Positions 17,128 to 24,798 of a DNA stretch of 64,000 nt are shown piece by piece. The notes under the pieces were generated by a model. The model made no database searches and was not told the DNA's origin. It saw only the letters and a list, made by a program, of their open reading frames with translations. A program made the translations under genes and the position numbers. The DNA comes from Myxococcales bacterium (GTDB lineage Bacteria; Myxococcota_A; Bradymonadia; UBA7976; UBA1532): assembly GCA_020633435.1 (NCBI GenBank), contig JACKDP010000006.1, positions 1-64,000 of the forward strand, in the 5' to 3' direction. Every line of letters starts with the position of its first letter. The stretch's first letter is position 1.

Positions 17128-18462
17128 GTGTGGATGCTCTTCCAGAAGAAGCCCGGGCGGCATGTGGTGATCGTCGGCAACGGCATCGCCGGGGTGTCGT
17201 GCGCGCGGGCGCTGCGGCGCCGGGACAAGCAGGCGCGGATTACGCTGGTGTCGGGGGAGGGGCCGCACTTCTTCTCGCGGCCGGCGCTCATGTACATCTA
17301 CATGGGGCACCTGACGTACGAGGGGACGAAGCCGTACGAGGACTGGTGGTGGCAGAAGCAGCGCATCGGGCTGCGCCAGGCCTGGGTGACCCACATCGAC
17401 ACGCAGAAGAAGTGGCTGTCGTTCGCCGGGGAGGCGGGGGGGCTGGGCTATGACCAGCTCGTCCTGGCCACGGGGTCGAAGCCCAACAAGTTCGGGTGGC
17501 CAGGCCAGAACCTGGAGCGGGTGCAGGGGCTGTACTCGCTGCAGGACCTGCAGACGCTGGAGGCGGTGAGCCACGAGATCCAGCACGGGGTCATCGTGGG
17601 CGGGGGGCTCATCGGCATCGAGCTGGCCGAGATGCTCCACGCCCGGGGGAAGAAGGTCACCATCCTGTCGCGGGAGCAGTCCTACTGGGACAACGCGCTG
17701 CCGCGGGAGGAGTCGCTGATGGTCTCGGACGTGATCGCGGAGAGCGGCATCACGCTGCACAGCGGGACGGAGCTCAAGGAGATCGTCGACGACGGCCAGG
17801 GGCGCGCTTGCGGGGTGGTGACGGGGACGGGTGAGAAGATCGCGTGTGAATTCGTGGGGTTGACGGCGGGGGTGAGCCCGAACCTGTCGGCGCTGAAGGG
17901 GTCGGAGATCCCGACGGGGCGCGGGGTGCTGGTGGACTTCTCGTTCCGGTCGTCGGTGGAGGATGTGTTCGCCATCGGGGACTGCGCCGAGATCGTGACG
18001 CCCGAGGGGCAGCGCAACCGCATCGAGCAGCTCTGGTACACGGGGCAGATGCACGGGGAGGTGCTGGCGGACGTGCTCTGCGGCGACGACCGCACCTATG
18101 ACCGGGGCATCTGGTTCAACTCGGCGAAGTTCCTGGATCTGGAGTGGCACACCTACGGGGAGGTGCCGCCGGCGGGGTTCCCGGTGCGGCCGGGGCTGCG
18201 GCAGGTGTACTGGCAGGCGGCCGACAAGCGGCATGCCTTCCGGCTGGTGCTGGCGGGGGACGCGGTGGTCGGCGTGAACGCCATGGGCATCCGCTACCGC
18301 CACAAGGTGTGCGAGCGCTGGATCGCCGAGAAGCGGTCGGCGGAGTACGTGCTGAACAACCTGAAGGAGGGGAACTTCGATCCGGAGTTCTACCACCGCT
18401 ACGAGGGGGCGATCGTGTCGAGCCTGCGGGCCCAGGTCGCGCAGGCAGGAGGGCAGGCCTGA
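17128..18462 (+). CDS. NAD(P)/FAD-dependent oxidoreductase
   Basis: About 444 residues, a pyridine-nucleotide-disulfide-type flavoprotein reductase. The FAD site is HVVIVGNGIAGVSCARAL near the N-terminus, the NAD(P) site is HGVIVGGGLIGIELAEML near the middle, and the second FAD contact is EDVFAIGDCAEI. The C-terminal ~100 residues differ from a classical dimerisation domain. The start may be GTG 17128 or ATG 17134; a GAGAGGGGG ribosome site serves either. Its stop overlaps by one base the ATG of a polyferredoxin membrane protein, so the flavoprotein probably feeds electrons from NAD(P)H to that partner. The electron acceptor is unknown. Confidence 0.85.
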   Translation: MWMLFQKKPGRHVVIVGNGIAGVSCARALRRRDKQARITLVSGEGPHFFSRPALMYIYMGHLTYEGTKPYEDWWWQKQRIGLRQAWVTHIDTQKKWLSFAGEAGGLGYDQLVLATGSKPNKFGWPGQNLERVQGLYSLQDLQTLEAVSHEIQHGVIVGGGLIGIELAEMLHARGKKVTILSREQSYWDNALPREESLMVSDVIAESGITLHSGTELKEIVDDGQGRACGVVTGTGEKIACEFVGLTAGVSPNLSALKGSEIPTGRGVLVDFSFRSSVEDVFAIGDCAEIVTPEGQRNRIEQLWYTGQMHGEVLADVLCGDDRTYDRGIWFNSAKFLDLEWHTYGEVPPAGFPVRPGLRQVYWQAADKRHAFRLVLAGDAVVGVNAMGIRYRHKVCERWIAEKRSAEYVLNNLKEGNFDPEFYHRYEGAIVSSLRAQVAQAGGQA

Positions 18463-19814
18463 TGAGCGCTGCGCTGACGGATTTCGCGCCGAATCACTAC
18501 GGCGATGCGGGGACGAAGCGCCGGCTGCGGCTGGCGATGTACGTGGCGCTGGCGCCGTTCGGCCTGGCGCTGCTGGGGTACCGGGGGGCCATCGGCGGCG
18601 ACGCGGCGGGGGGCTGGCTGGCCTTCGGGCTCGTCTTCGCGCCCTTCCTGGCCCTGGCGCTGGCCTACATCCGGGCCACCTACCGGGGCTCGACGCCGGG
18701 CATCAAGAACGACGGCGTGCAGGTGCACGAGCTGTCGGGCCGGCGGGTGGGGGCCTATCTGCTGGGGACGGCCATCACGAGCCTGTATGTCATCCTGTAC
18801 TGGTTCCCGGGGGCCCTCACGGGGGTGGTGCAGGTGATGGAGCCGCTGAGCCAGGCCCTGCGCAAGGGGCCGGCGGATCAGTGGTTCTTCTATGGGTTCC
18901 TGTATACGGCGGCGGTGATCGTGATGGGCATCCGCATGATCTATCGCTACCGGCACAACAAGTATCAGATCTTCCGCACGCTCTCGGTGATGTTCTTCCA
19001 GCTCGCCTTCGCGTTCGTGCTGCCGGCGCTGCTGCGGGCGTTCAACCAGCCCGAGTTCTACTTCACGTACTTCTGGCCGCTGAAGTATGACTACCTGTTC
19101 CCGGGGTCCTTTGAGTACCTGTGGAAGCAGTCGGGCGGCGTGGGCATGTTCATGTTCGGCTGGGGCGTCATCGCGTCCTTCGTGCTGACGCCGCTGCTGA
19201 CGTGGCGGTTTGGGAAGCGCTGGTACTGCTCGTGGGTCTGCGGCTGCGGGGGCCTGGCGGAGACGGCGGGGGATCCCTTCCGGCAGCTCTCCAGCAAGAA
19301 GCTCAAGGCGTGGAAGTTCGAGCGGTGGTCCATCCACACGGTGCTGGTGCTCATCGTGGTGCTGACGGCGCTGCTCTGGGTGGATCTGGGCAGAATCTCC
19401 AATGATTACAAGGCCTGGTACGGGTTCTTCGTGGGCGCGGCGCTGTCAGGCGTGGTGGGCGTGGGCTTCTACCCGCTGCTCGGCAGCCGCGTCTGGTGCC
19501 GCTTCTTCTGCCCGATGGCGGCGGTGCTGGGGCTCTTCCAGCGGTTCTTCTCGCGGTTCCGCATCACGACGAACGGGGATCAGTGCATGTCGTGCGGCAA
19601 CTGCTCCACGTACTGCGAGATGGGCATCGACGTGCGCGCCTACGCCATGCAGGGCAAGAACATCGTGCGGGCGTCGTGTGTGGGGTGCGGGGTGTGCGCG
19701 GCGGTCTGTCCGCGCGGGGTGCTGAAGCTGGAGAACGGCAAGACCCACAAGGATCGCTTCGAGGGGGCCGAGCACCCCCTGGCGGATCTGCTCGGCGCCC
19801 TGAAGAAGAAGTAG
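18462..19814 (+). CDS. NosR/NapH-like polyferredoxin membrane protein
   Basis: 450 residues with an N-terminal block of several hydrophobic helices and two Fe-S regions. Cys motifs are visible in order: WYCSWVCGCGG and RVWCRFFCPM (the CxxxCP-type motifs of the NosR/NapH/RdxA group at membrane helix ends), then two 4Fe-4S clusters CMSCGNCSTYCEMG and CVGCGVCAAVCPRG near the C-terminus. It is predicted to pass electrons across or along the inner membrane. The ATG at 18462 shares a base with the stop of the flavin reductase, so the two work together. No nitrate or nitrous-oxide reductase subunit is encoded nearby, so the terminal acceptor cannot be named. Confidence 0.85.
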   Translation: MSAALTDFAPNHYGDAGTKRRLRLAMYVALAPFGLALLGYRGAIGGDAAGGWLAFGLVFAPFLALALAYIRATYRGSTPGIKNDGVQVHELSGRRVGAYLLGTAITSLYVILYWFPGALTGVVQVMEPLSQALRKGPADQWFFYGFLYTAAVIVMGIRMIYRYRHNKYQIFRTLSVMFFQLAFAFVLPALLRAFNQPEFYFTYFWPLKYDYLFPGSFEYLWKQSGGVGMFMFGWGVIASFVLTPLLTWRFGKRWYCSWVCGCGGLAETAGDPFRQLSSKKLKAWKFERWSIHTVLVLIVVLTALLWVDLGRISNDYKAWYGFFVGAALSGVVGVGFYPLLGSRVWCRFFCPMAAVLGLFQRFFSRFRITTNGDQCMSCGNCSTYCEMGIDVRAYAMQGKNIVRASCVGCGVCAAVCPRGVLKLENGKTHKDRFEGAEHPLADLLGALKKK

Positions 19815-19992
19815 CGAAGCGCCACGGCCGCCGCGCGCCTCGCCGCATCCCCGAGACCGCCACCACCGACAGGTTCGCAGCGCTCGCGACCACTCAGGCT
19901 GGACCACGGTCGAGACCGTCGCCGTACGTTGGTGTTGATCCTGTCATTGCCTCCCGCTACGGTGTTGACAGGTCGGGCAAGGAGTTCTGGTC

Positions 19993-20529
19993 ATGGCTTT
20001 CGGCTTTTCGGCTTTCGACTTTCGGCTTTCGGCTTTCGTTGGCTTGGCGTTGGTTGTCGTTCCAGCCAGGACCGTAGCGGCGACGACGAAGTACTGGATT
20101 ACCCGAGCGGTGACGTGCCACACGTGGACACAGGCGGGCGCCCAGGCTGAGTTGAACACCGCCCGAGATGCGCTGAAGGCGAGGACGGACGGGTGGACGG
20201 CTGGCTTCTGTGACGTGAAGCTGCCCGAAGGAGCGACGATTCGCTGGGGCCGCGCGTACGGTTCTGATACCAGCCTCCAGGCGATGTCGTTTGCCGTTCG
20301 ACGCGCCACCTTCTGCAGTGAGGCGTACTCGGACATCGTGGCGTGGTCGTCGACGGACAATGCCGCAGACCCGGTCTGCACGGCCGCCGGCTGGACGAAT
20401 GCCGTCCAGCTCAATGAGGTGGTCAACAACAGCCAGTATACCTACTGGTTCTACTTCATGATTCCCTACTCTCTGGAGCCCGATGCCCTACGGCTGTGGA
20501 ATCTTGAGATCGAGTACCAGGTACCCTGA
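19993..20529 (+). CDS. Secreted hypothetical protein with repeat-encoded signal peptide
   Basis: 178 residues. The N-terminus MAFGFSAFDFRLSAFVGLAL is a signal peptide encoded by imperfect heptanucleotide repeats (19995-20037). The mature protein has four Cys (AVTCHTW, GFCDVK, ATFCSEAY, PVCTAAG) and a beta-rich C-terminus ending LRLWNLEIEYQVP. I do not recognise the family. It heads a run of three small exported proteins (to 21829) with lower GC than the surrounding housekeeping genes. Because the repeat unit is 7 bp, gain or loss of one unit would shift the frame after the start codon. Confidence 0.6.
   Translation: MAFGFSAFDFRLSAFVGLALVVVPARTVAATTKYWITRAVTCHTWTQAGAQAELNTARDALKARTDGWTAGFCDVKLPEGATIRWGRAYGSDTSLQAMSFAVRRATFCSEAYSDIVAWSSTDNAADPVCTAAGWTNAVQLNEVVNNSQYTYWFYFMIPYSLEPDALRLWNLEIEYQVP
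19995..20037 (+). repeat. Six imperfect GGCTTTC heptamers at gene start
   Basis: Units at 19995-20001, 20002-20009 (one extra T), 20010-20016, 20017-20023 (GACTTTC), 20024-20030 and 20031-20037. The first unit begins on the G of the ATG at 19993, so the tract encodes the signal peptide of the downstream protein. A 7-bp unit is not a multiple of three, so slippage would switch the frame. Confidence 0.85.
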
Positions 20530-20544
20530 ATCGCGGAGGATCCG

Positions 20545-21195
20545 ATGCACCGACTGTTCGTGGTCGCCATGACCTTCGTACTTCCCCTTGGTTGCGACGA
20601 TGTGGGCCCGACCCCCACTGGTCGGACGCCGATGAGACCCGAGGCTCCTGGGGGGGAAGCTCCGCGCTTCCCGTTCAACAGAGTCTCGCCGGTGGACGAC
20701 CGGCCCCGTCAGGAGGACTGGCCCGCGGGCTGCGTAGATGATGATGGCGATCGCTGGCCGGCCTGTCCCTTCGAGACTGACTTCGAGCAGGACTGCGACG
20801 ACGGTCAGGCGCGGGTGTTCCCGGGCGCCGGCGTCTCGTGCACCCCGGGCGACGACTGGGACTGCAACGGACAGGACGACACGGAGCAGGACAGCGGGTG
20901 CCAGCCGGCCGACCCCGCCAACAACCGACCTGCGTCGCCGGCTGCGGATGATGACCGGCCGCGGAGAGCAGAGTGGCCGGCTGGCTGCGTGGATGCCGAC
21001 GGCGACTTCTGGCCGGTCTGTCCCTTTGAGACCGCCTTTCCGCAGGACTGCGATGACACCGAGGCCCGAAGGTACCCTCACGCCGGGGTCTCGTGCACCC
21101 CCGGGGATGACTGGGACTGCGACGGTCAGGATGATACGCAGCAGCCCAACGGGTGCCGGGCTGCCGATCCCGCCAACAACCGCCCGGAGCAGTGA
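20545..21195 (+). CDS. Lipoprotein with two MopE-like repeats
   Basis: 216 residues. MHRLFVVAMTFVLPLGC is a lipoprotein signal with the lipobox Cys at 17. Two near-identical copies of a ~75-residue unit follow, each with DWPAGCVDDDGDRWPACPF or its close variant, a QDCDD segment, GVSCTPGDDWDCNGQDDT and PADPANNRP. The Asp-rich, two-Cys pattern resembles MopE/EF-hand-like metal-binding surface modules common in myxobacterial lipoproteins. It starts 15 nt after the preceding secreted gene and ends 1 nt before the next. Likely a surface metal-binding or adhesion protein; the partner is unknown. Confidence 0.65.
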   Translation: MHRLFVVAMTFVLPLGCDDVGPTPTGRTPMRPEAPGGEAPRFPFNRVSPVDDRPRQEDWPAGCVDDDGDRWPACPFETDFEQDCDDGQARVFPGAGVSCTPGDDWDCNGQDDTEQDSGCQPADPANNRPASPAADDDRPRRAEWPAGCVDADGDFWPVCPFETAFPQDCDDTEARRYPHAGVSCTPGDDWDCDGQDDTQQPNGCRAADPANNRPEQ

Positions 21196-21196
21196 C

Positions 21197-21829
21197 GTGC
21201 GGCGACTCCTCATTGGCCTCGTGCTGCTCGGCTGTGACGACACGCCGGTCGTCCACGACGGCACCGTCCCCCAGGATGCCGGCCAGCGCGATGGTGGCAT
21301 GCTCGTTGATGCCCTGGTCGACGGTTCGATGCCGGCTCCTCTCGACTCCTCGCTGGCTGACGCGGACGCTCCGATCGAGTGCCCATCGTCGCTGGAGGTC
21401 TTCTTCGACGATGCGCCGTTCTGCGTGGGCGAGCTGATCGGACAGTTCCAGGCAGCGGTGGTTGAGATGGATCGCCGCCAGGTCTGGGTGGCCCATGTGC
21501 ACGCGCGTTGTCGGGGGGCGGACGACTTCGACTTCGGGGCCAGTTCGGCAATCCTGCTGCCGCTGGGCGAGGTACCCACAGTGTTTCCCGCGGAGGTCAC
21601 GCCAGTTCAGGTGGTCGTCAGCTACGTCGAGCCGATGAGACCGACCCGCGACGGCGGCCGCGGCGCCGATGGTAGACCACTGGAGGCACCCCTGGAGGAG
21701 GCGCACCTGCGGTTCGCTTCCCCGACGTGTGTCGAGGGGGTTGTCCGTTCGCAGGTCCTCGTCCTCGACGGGCACGCGGTGCCCGAGCGGGTGGAGATCC
21801 GATTCTCGGGCCGCTTCGATCCTCCTTGA
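21197..21829 (+). CDS. Lipoprotein, hypothetical
   Basis: 210 residues from GTG 21197, one base after the stop of the MopE-like lipoprotein gene, so probably the third gene of that operon. MRRLLIGLVLLGC gives a short lipoprotein signal. It is followed by an Asp/Ala/Gly-rich linker and a beta-rich mature domain with four Cys (IECPSSLEVFF, PFCVGELIG, HARCRGADD, SPTCVEGVV). The family is not recognised. There is no ATG start near the signal; the GTG start is chosen because it places the lipobox correctly. Confidence 0.6.
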   Translation: MRRLLIGLVLLGCDDTPVVHDGTVPQDAGQRDGGMLVDALVDGSMPAPLDSSLADADAPIECPSSLEVFFDDAPFCVGELIGQFQAAVVEMDRRQVWVAHVHARCRGADDFDFGASSAILLPLGEVPTVFPAEVTPVQVVVSYVEPMRPTRDGGRGADGRPLEAPLEEAHLRFASPTCVEGVVRSQVLVLDGHAVPERVEIRFSGRFDPP

Positions 21830-21876
21830 ATGGCAGCGAGCAGCCCGGGAGCGACAACAGGGAGAGGCCGCGCGAG

Positions 21877-22884
21877 CTACTTGCCCGCCTTGGGCTTCGG
21901 GGCGGCGGCCTCGGGGCCCTTCTCCATGAGGGAGAACCCATCCGTCTTGGTGACCGTCCGGTACTTCAGGATCTGGGTCAGCTTCTTGAGCTTCGTCTCG
22001 GCCATCCAGCGCTGGAAGTTCAGCCCGGGCTGCACGTTGTAGTGGTAGTAGCCATCGGCGTAGCCGAAGGCGCCCCGCGTGAGCGTGTGCACGAACCACG
22101 ACTTCTCGTCCATGGGCAGGGCCGCGATGTTGGCGCGGAACTGGTCGTCGAAGTCGAAGTACTGGGGCGCGTTGCTCATGTAGACCACCCGGACGGGGAC
22201 GCCGGCCTTCTTCGCAGCGGCGCCGATGTCCTGCATGGTGAGGCCCGCCGTGAGGTCGCCGCGGACGGCGAAGACGCGGCCGGCGCGCCAGAGGTTGCGG
22301 ACCCAGCGGTACTGGTCGGCGTCGTCGAGGAAGGTGGCCACGCCGCGCTTGCCGTAGTCGCGGATGGTCTTCTTCAGGCGGCGCTTGATGAGCGGCTGGG
22401 CGACCTTGAAGGCCTGCAGGGTGCGCTTGCCGTCGTGCACGTCGTCCCCGCCGTAGGCGGCCTCGAGGCGCTGGAGCACGCCGGCGGCGTTGTCATCTTC
22501 CCAGAAGGCCAGGAAGTCTGCGGGGGTCTCGGCCTCCTCGAAGGCCATCTTGTAGGCGCGGTGGATGCGGGGGATGGCGGCGTCGAAGTCCATGAGGACG
22601 AGGATCTCGGGGCGGGCCCAGCCGGCCATCAGGTAGTTCTGGTCGGTGCCCACGCCGATGAGCACCCCGCCGACGTCGGTGATGGTGTCGCGGAAGAGGT
22701 CGTGCCGGTACTCGTTGGAGATCCAGTAGTGGGAGTTGCGGACGATCTCGGGCGGCGGGGGATCCTGGCGGATGTCCGCGAAGGCGGCCTGGGCCTCGGC
22801 GGGCAGCGGGGCGATGGCCTTGTCTTCAGCGGCGGCGAAGGGCGCCACCAGCAGCAGCGCGATCAGGGCAGACACAGCACGCAT
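21877..22884 (-). CDS. Secreted protein, possibly LIC_10091-like
   Basis: 335 residues with a clear signal peptide (MRAVSALIALLLVAPFAAAED). Recognisable stretches are NSHYWISNEYRHDLFRDTI, GVGTDQNYLMAGWARPEIL, LMDFDAAIPRIHRAYK and VPVRVVYMSNAPQYFDF, which together suggest a Rossmann-like or SAM-methyltransferase-like fold, resembling proteins annotated as the LIC_10091 family. The C-terminus is Lys-rich. It is convergent with the lipoprotein gene at 21829 across 47 bp. Its function is unknown; the resemblance is from memory and should be treated as tentative. Confidence 0.65.
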   Translation of the reverse strand: MRAVSALIALLLVAPFAAAEDKAIAPLPAEAQAAFADIRQDPPPPEIVRNSHYWISNEYRHDLFRDTITDVGGVLIGVGTDQNYLMAGWARPEILVLMDFDAAIPRIHRAYKMAFEEAETPADFLAFWEDDNAAGVLQRLEAAYGGDDVHDGKRTLQAFKVAQPLIKRRLKKTIRDYGKRGVATFLDDADQYRWVRNLWRAGRVFAVRGDLTAGLTMQDIGAAAKKAGVPVRVVYMSNAPQYFDFDDQFRANIAALPMDEKSWFVHTLTRGAFGYADGYYHYNVQPGLNFQRWMAETKLKKLTQILKYRTVTKTDGFSLMEKGPEAAAPKPKAGK

Positions 22885-22954
22885 GGCATCTCCACGGACA
22901 GCGGCGGGGGAGTCTACCCGGCCGGGGGGCGAGGGAAAAGTGCGGGTGGCCGCG

Positions 22955-23845
22955 TCAGGCCGCGGGGGCGCCGAGGTGGGCGGCCAGGGCGTCGAGGACG
23001 CGGGGCCACGCGGCCTTGAAGTAGGCGTGGGTGGCCGGCCAGTCGGGGTGGCCGCCGGCCTCGAAGCCGGCCGCGGGCCAGCCAGTGTGGGTGAGCGTGA
23101 GGGCGGTGCCGCCGTCGGCGTCGGCCAGCTCGACGGTGACCCAGGTGAGCTGCGGGCGGGTGTGCTTGAGGTGCGGCGGGGCGTTCCAGGAGAAGGCCAG
23201 CAGGCGGCCGGGGACGAACGCCAGCACCTTGCTGCCCTCGCTGCCGCGCTCGGCGACCTCGGGGCCGAAGAACAGGATCTCGAAGGGCCCGCCGATGCGC
23301 AGCTCCATGCGGACCTCGTCGGCGAACCAGGCGGCCAGGCCCTCGGCCGAGGACCAGGCGGCCCAGACGGCGGCGCGGGGGGCGGAGAGGGCGCGCGTCC
23401 AAACCAGGTCCACGTCGGCCAGGGCCCCGTCGGGGGCGCCCAGCGTGGTGGCGGGCGGGTCGCTGATGGTCACGGCGCCCCGGGCGGGCACGGCGAAGTG
23501 CGGGTTGAAGATGAGCCCGAGGCGGTTGCCGGCGGGGTCGATGACGGACGCGACGCGGATGTCGCCGCCGACCTCATGGGGGGCCTCGATGGGGGTGGCG
23601 CCGAGCTCCACGGCGCGCCAATACACGGCGTCCAGGTCGGCCACGCCCCACAGGGCCTCGACGCCGTAGGGCGAGGCGCAGCGGTCGTCCTCGGCGGGCA
23701 CGAGGCCCAGCTCATAGCCGCCCACGTCAAAGCCGACGTAGAAGGGCTGGTCGAAATACGGCGTGATTTCGAGGAGTTTGGCGTACCAGTCCCGGGCGGC
23801 GGCCAGGTCGGCGACGGGGTGGATGGCGGTGCGCAGGCCGAGCAT
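22955..23845 (-). CDS. VOC (glyoxalase-like) - SRPBCC/AHSA1 fusion protein
   Basis: 296 residues. The N-terminal ~130 residues form a VOC/glyoxalase-like domain (LGLRTAIHPVADLAAARDWY, FYVGFDVGGYELGLVP, DLDAVYWRAVELGATPI, VIDPAGNRLGLIFNPHF). The C-terminal part is an AHSA1/START-type SRPBCC domain (SAPRAAVWAAWSSAEGLAAW, GGPFEILFFGP, VPGRLLAFSWNAPP, LTLTHTGWP). The start is ATG 23845 (MLGLRT); a longer frame to 23902 is less likely. Such fusions probably bind small hydrophobic molecules; the ligand is not predictable. Transcribed away from the acyltransferase gene across 74 bp. Confidence 0.8.
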   Translation of the reverse strand: MLGLRTAIHPVADLAAARDWYAKLLEITPYFDQPFYVGFDVGGYELGLVPAEDDRCASPYGVEALWGVADLDAVYWRAVELGATPIEAPHEVGGDIRVASVIDPAGNRLGLIFNPHFAVPARGAVTISDPPATTLGAPDGALADVDLVWTRALSAPRAAVWAAWSSAEGLAAWFADEVRMELRIGGPFEILFFGPEVAERGSEGSKVLAFVPGRLLAFSWNAPPHLKHTRPQLTWVTVELADADGGTALTLTHTGWPAAGFEAGGHPDWPATHAYFKAAWPRVLDALAAHLGAPAA

Positions 23846-23919
23846 GAGTCCTCCAGCGGGGGTGTCCGGCGCCTTCGTAGCGCGGTCGCAGGGCGCCCGC
23901 AACCTGCTATGCTGCCCCC

Positions 23920-24798
23920 ATGCGGTACTACGACATCGACAGCCTCGACAACCGCGATCCCGTGGCCATCGCCCGGTTCGCGCGGCTGGTGGAGGGGCTC
24001 GTCCTGCGCTGGCACCCCCACCACCTCTCGGGCATGGAGCGCATCCCCGAGGGGCCGTCGCTCTTCGTGGCGAACCACAGCGGCGGCATCTGGACGCCCG
24101 ACAGCTACATGCTGGGCTGGGCCATCTACAAGACGCTGGGGCTGGATCGGATGCCCTACGGGCTGGCCCACGAGGTCATCCTGAGCCAGCCGCCCGTCAA
24201 CCAGATCCTCTGTCCGCTGGGGGTGGTGCGCGCGAGCCATGACAACGCCCTGCGCATCTTCGCGGCGGGGCGGTCGGCGCTGGTGTACCCGGGGGGCGAC
24301 TACGACGCGATGCGGCCCTACAGCCGCAAGGACGAGGTGGTCTTCGGCGACCGGCGCGGCTACATCCGCCTGGCCCTCACGGCGGGGGTGCCCATCGTGC
24401 CCGTCGCCACCGTAGGGGCCCATGAGGTCTACCGGGTGCTGTCGGACATGCGCTGGCTGGCGCGGCTCATCGGCGCGGATCGCTGGGCCCGGCTGAAGGT
24501 GATGCCCCTGACGCTGAGCTTCCCGCTGGGGCTCACGCTGGGCCCGGTGGTGCCGTTCATCGCCAACCCGACCGACATCCGGCAGGAGTTCCTGCCGCCC
24601 ATCTACTTCGATCGGTCGGGGCCCGAGGCGGCGGCGGACGAGGCGTATGTGGCGGCGTGCTCGGCCCGGGTGCAGGGGACCATCCAGATCGCGATGACGC
24701 GCATGGCGGACGCGCGGCGGATGGCGAAGCTCACCCCCGGCGGGCGGCCCCCGCGCGGGCCCGTCCTGGGGAGCCCGTGGCCGCCTGGTCCTTCTTGA
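23920..24798 (+). CDS. PlsC-like lysophospholipid acyltransferase family protein
   Basis: 292 residues, cytoplasmic face of the membrane. The acyltransferase block I motif NHSGGIWTPD lies at 52-61 (NHx4D-like with a longer spacing), followed by SALVYPGGDYDAMRPY as block III and VPIVPVATVGAHEVY as block IV. It probably transfers acyl groups to a lysolipid or glycerol phosphate. The last ~22 codons overlap the 3' end of the convergent oxidoreductase gene by 68 bp. The C-terminal Pro/Gly-rich tail looks non-essential. Confidence 0.78.
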   Translation: MRYYDIDSLDNRDPVAIARFARLVEGLVLRWHPHHLSGMERIPEGPSLFVANHSGGIWTPDSYMLGWAIYKTLGLDRMPYGLAHEVILSQPPVNQILCPLGVVRASHDNALRIFAAGRSALVYPGGDYDAMRPYSRKDEVVFGDRRGYIRLALTAGVPIVPVATVGAHEVYRVLSDMRWLARLIGADRWARLKVMPLTLSFPLGLTLGPVVPFIANPTDIRQEFLPPIYFDRSGPEAAADEAYVAACSARVQGTIQIAMTRMADARRMAKLTPGGRPPRGPVLGSPWPPGPS

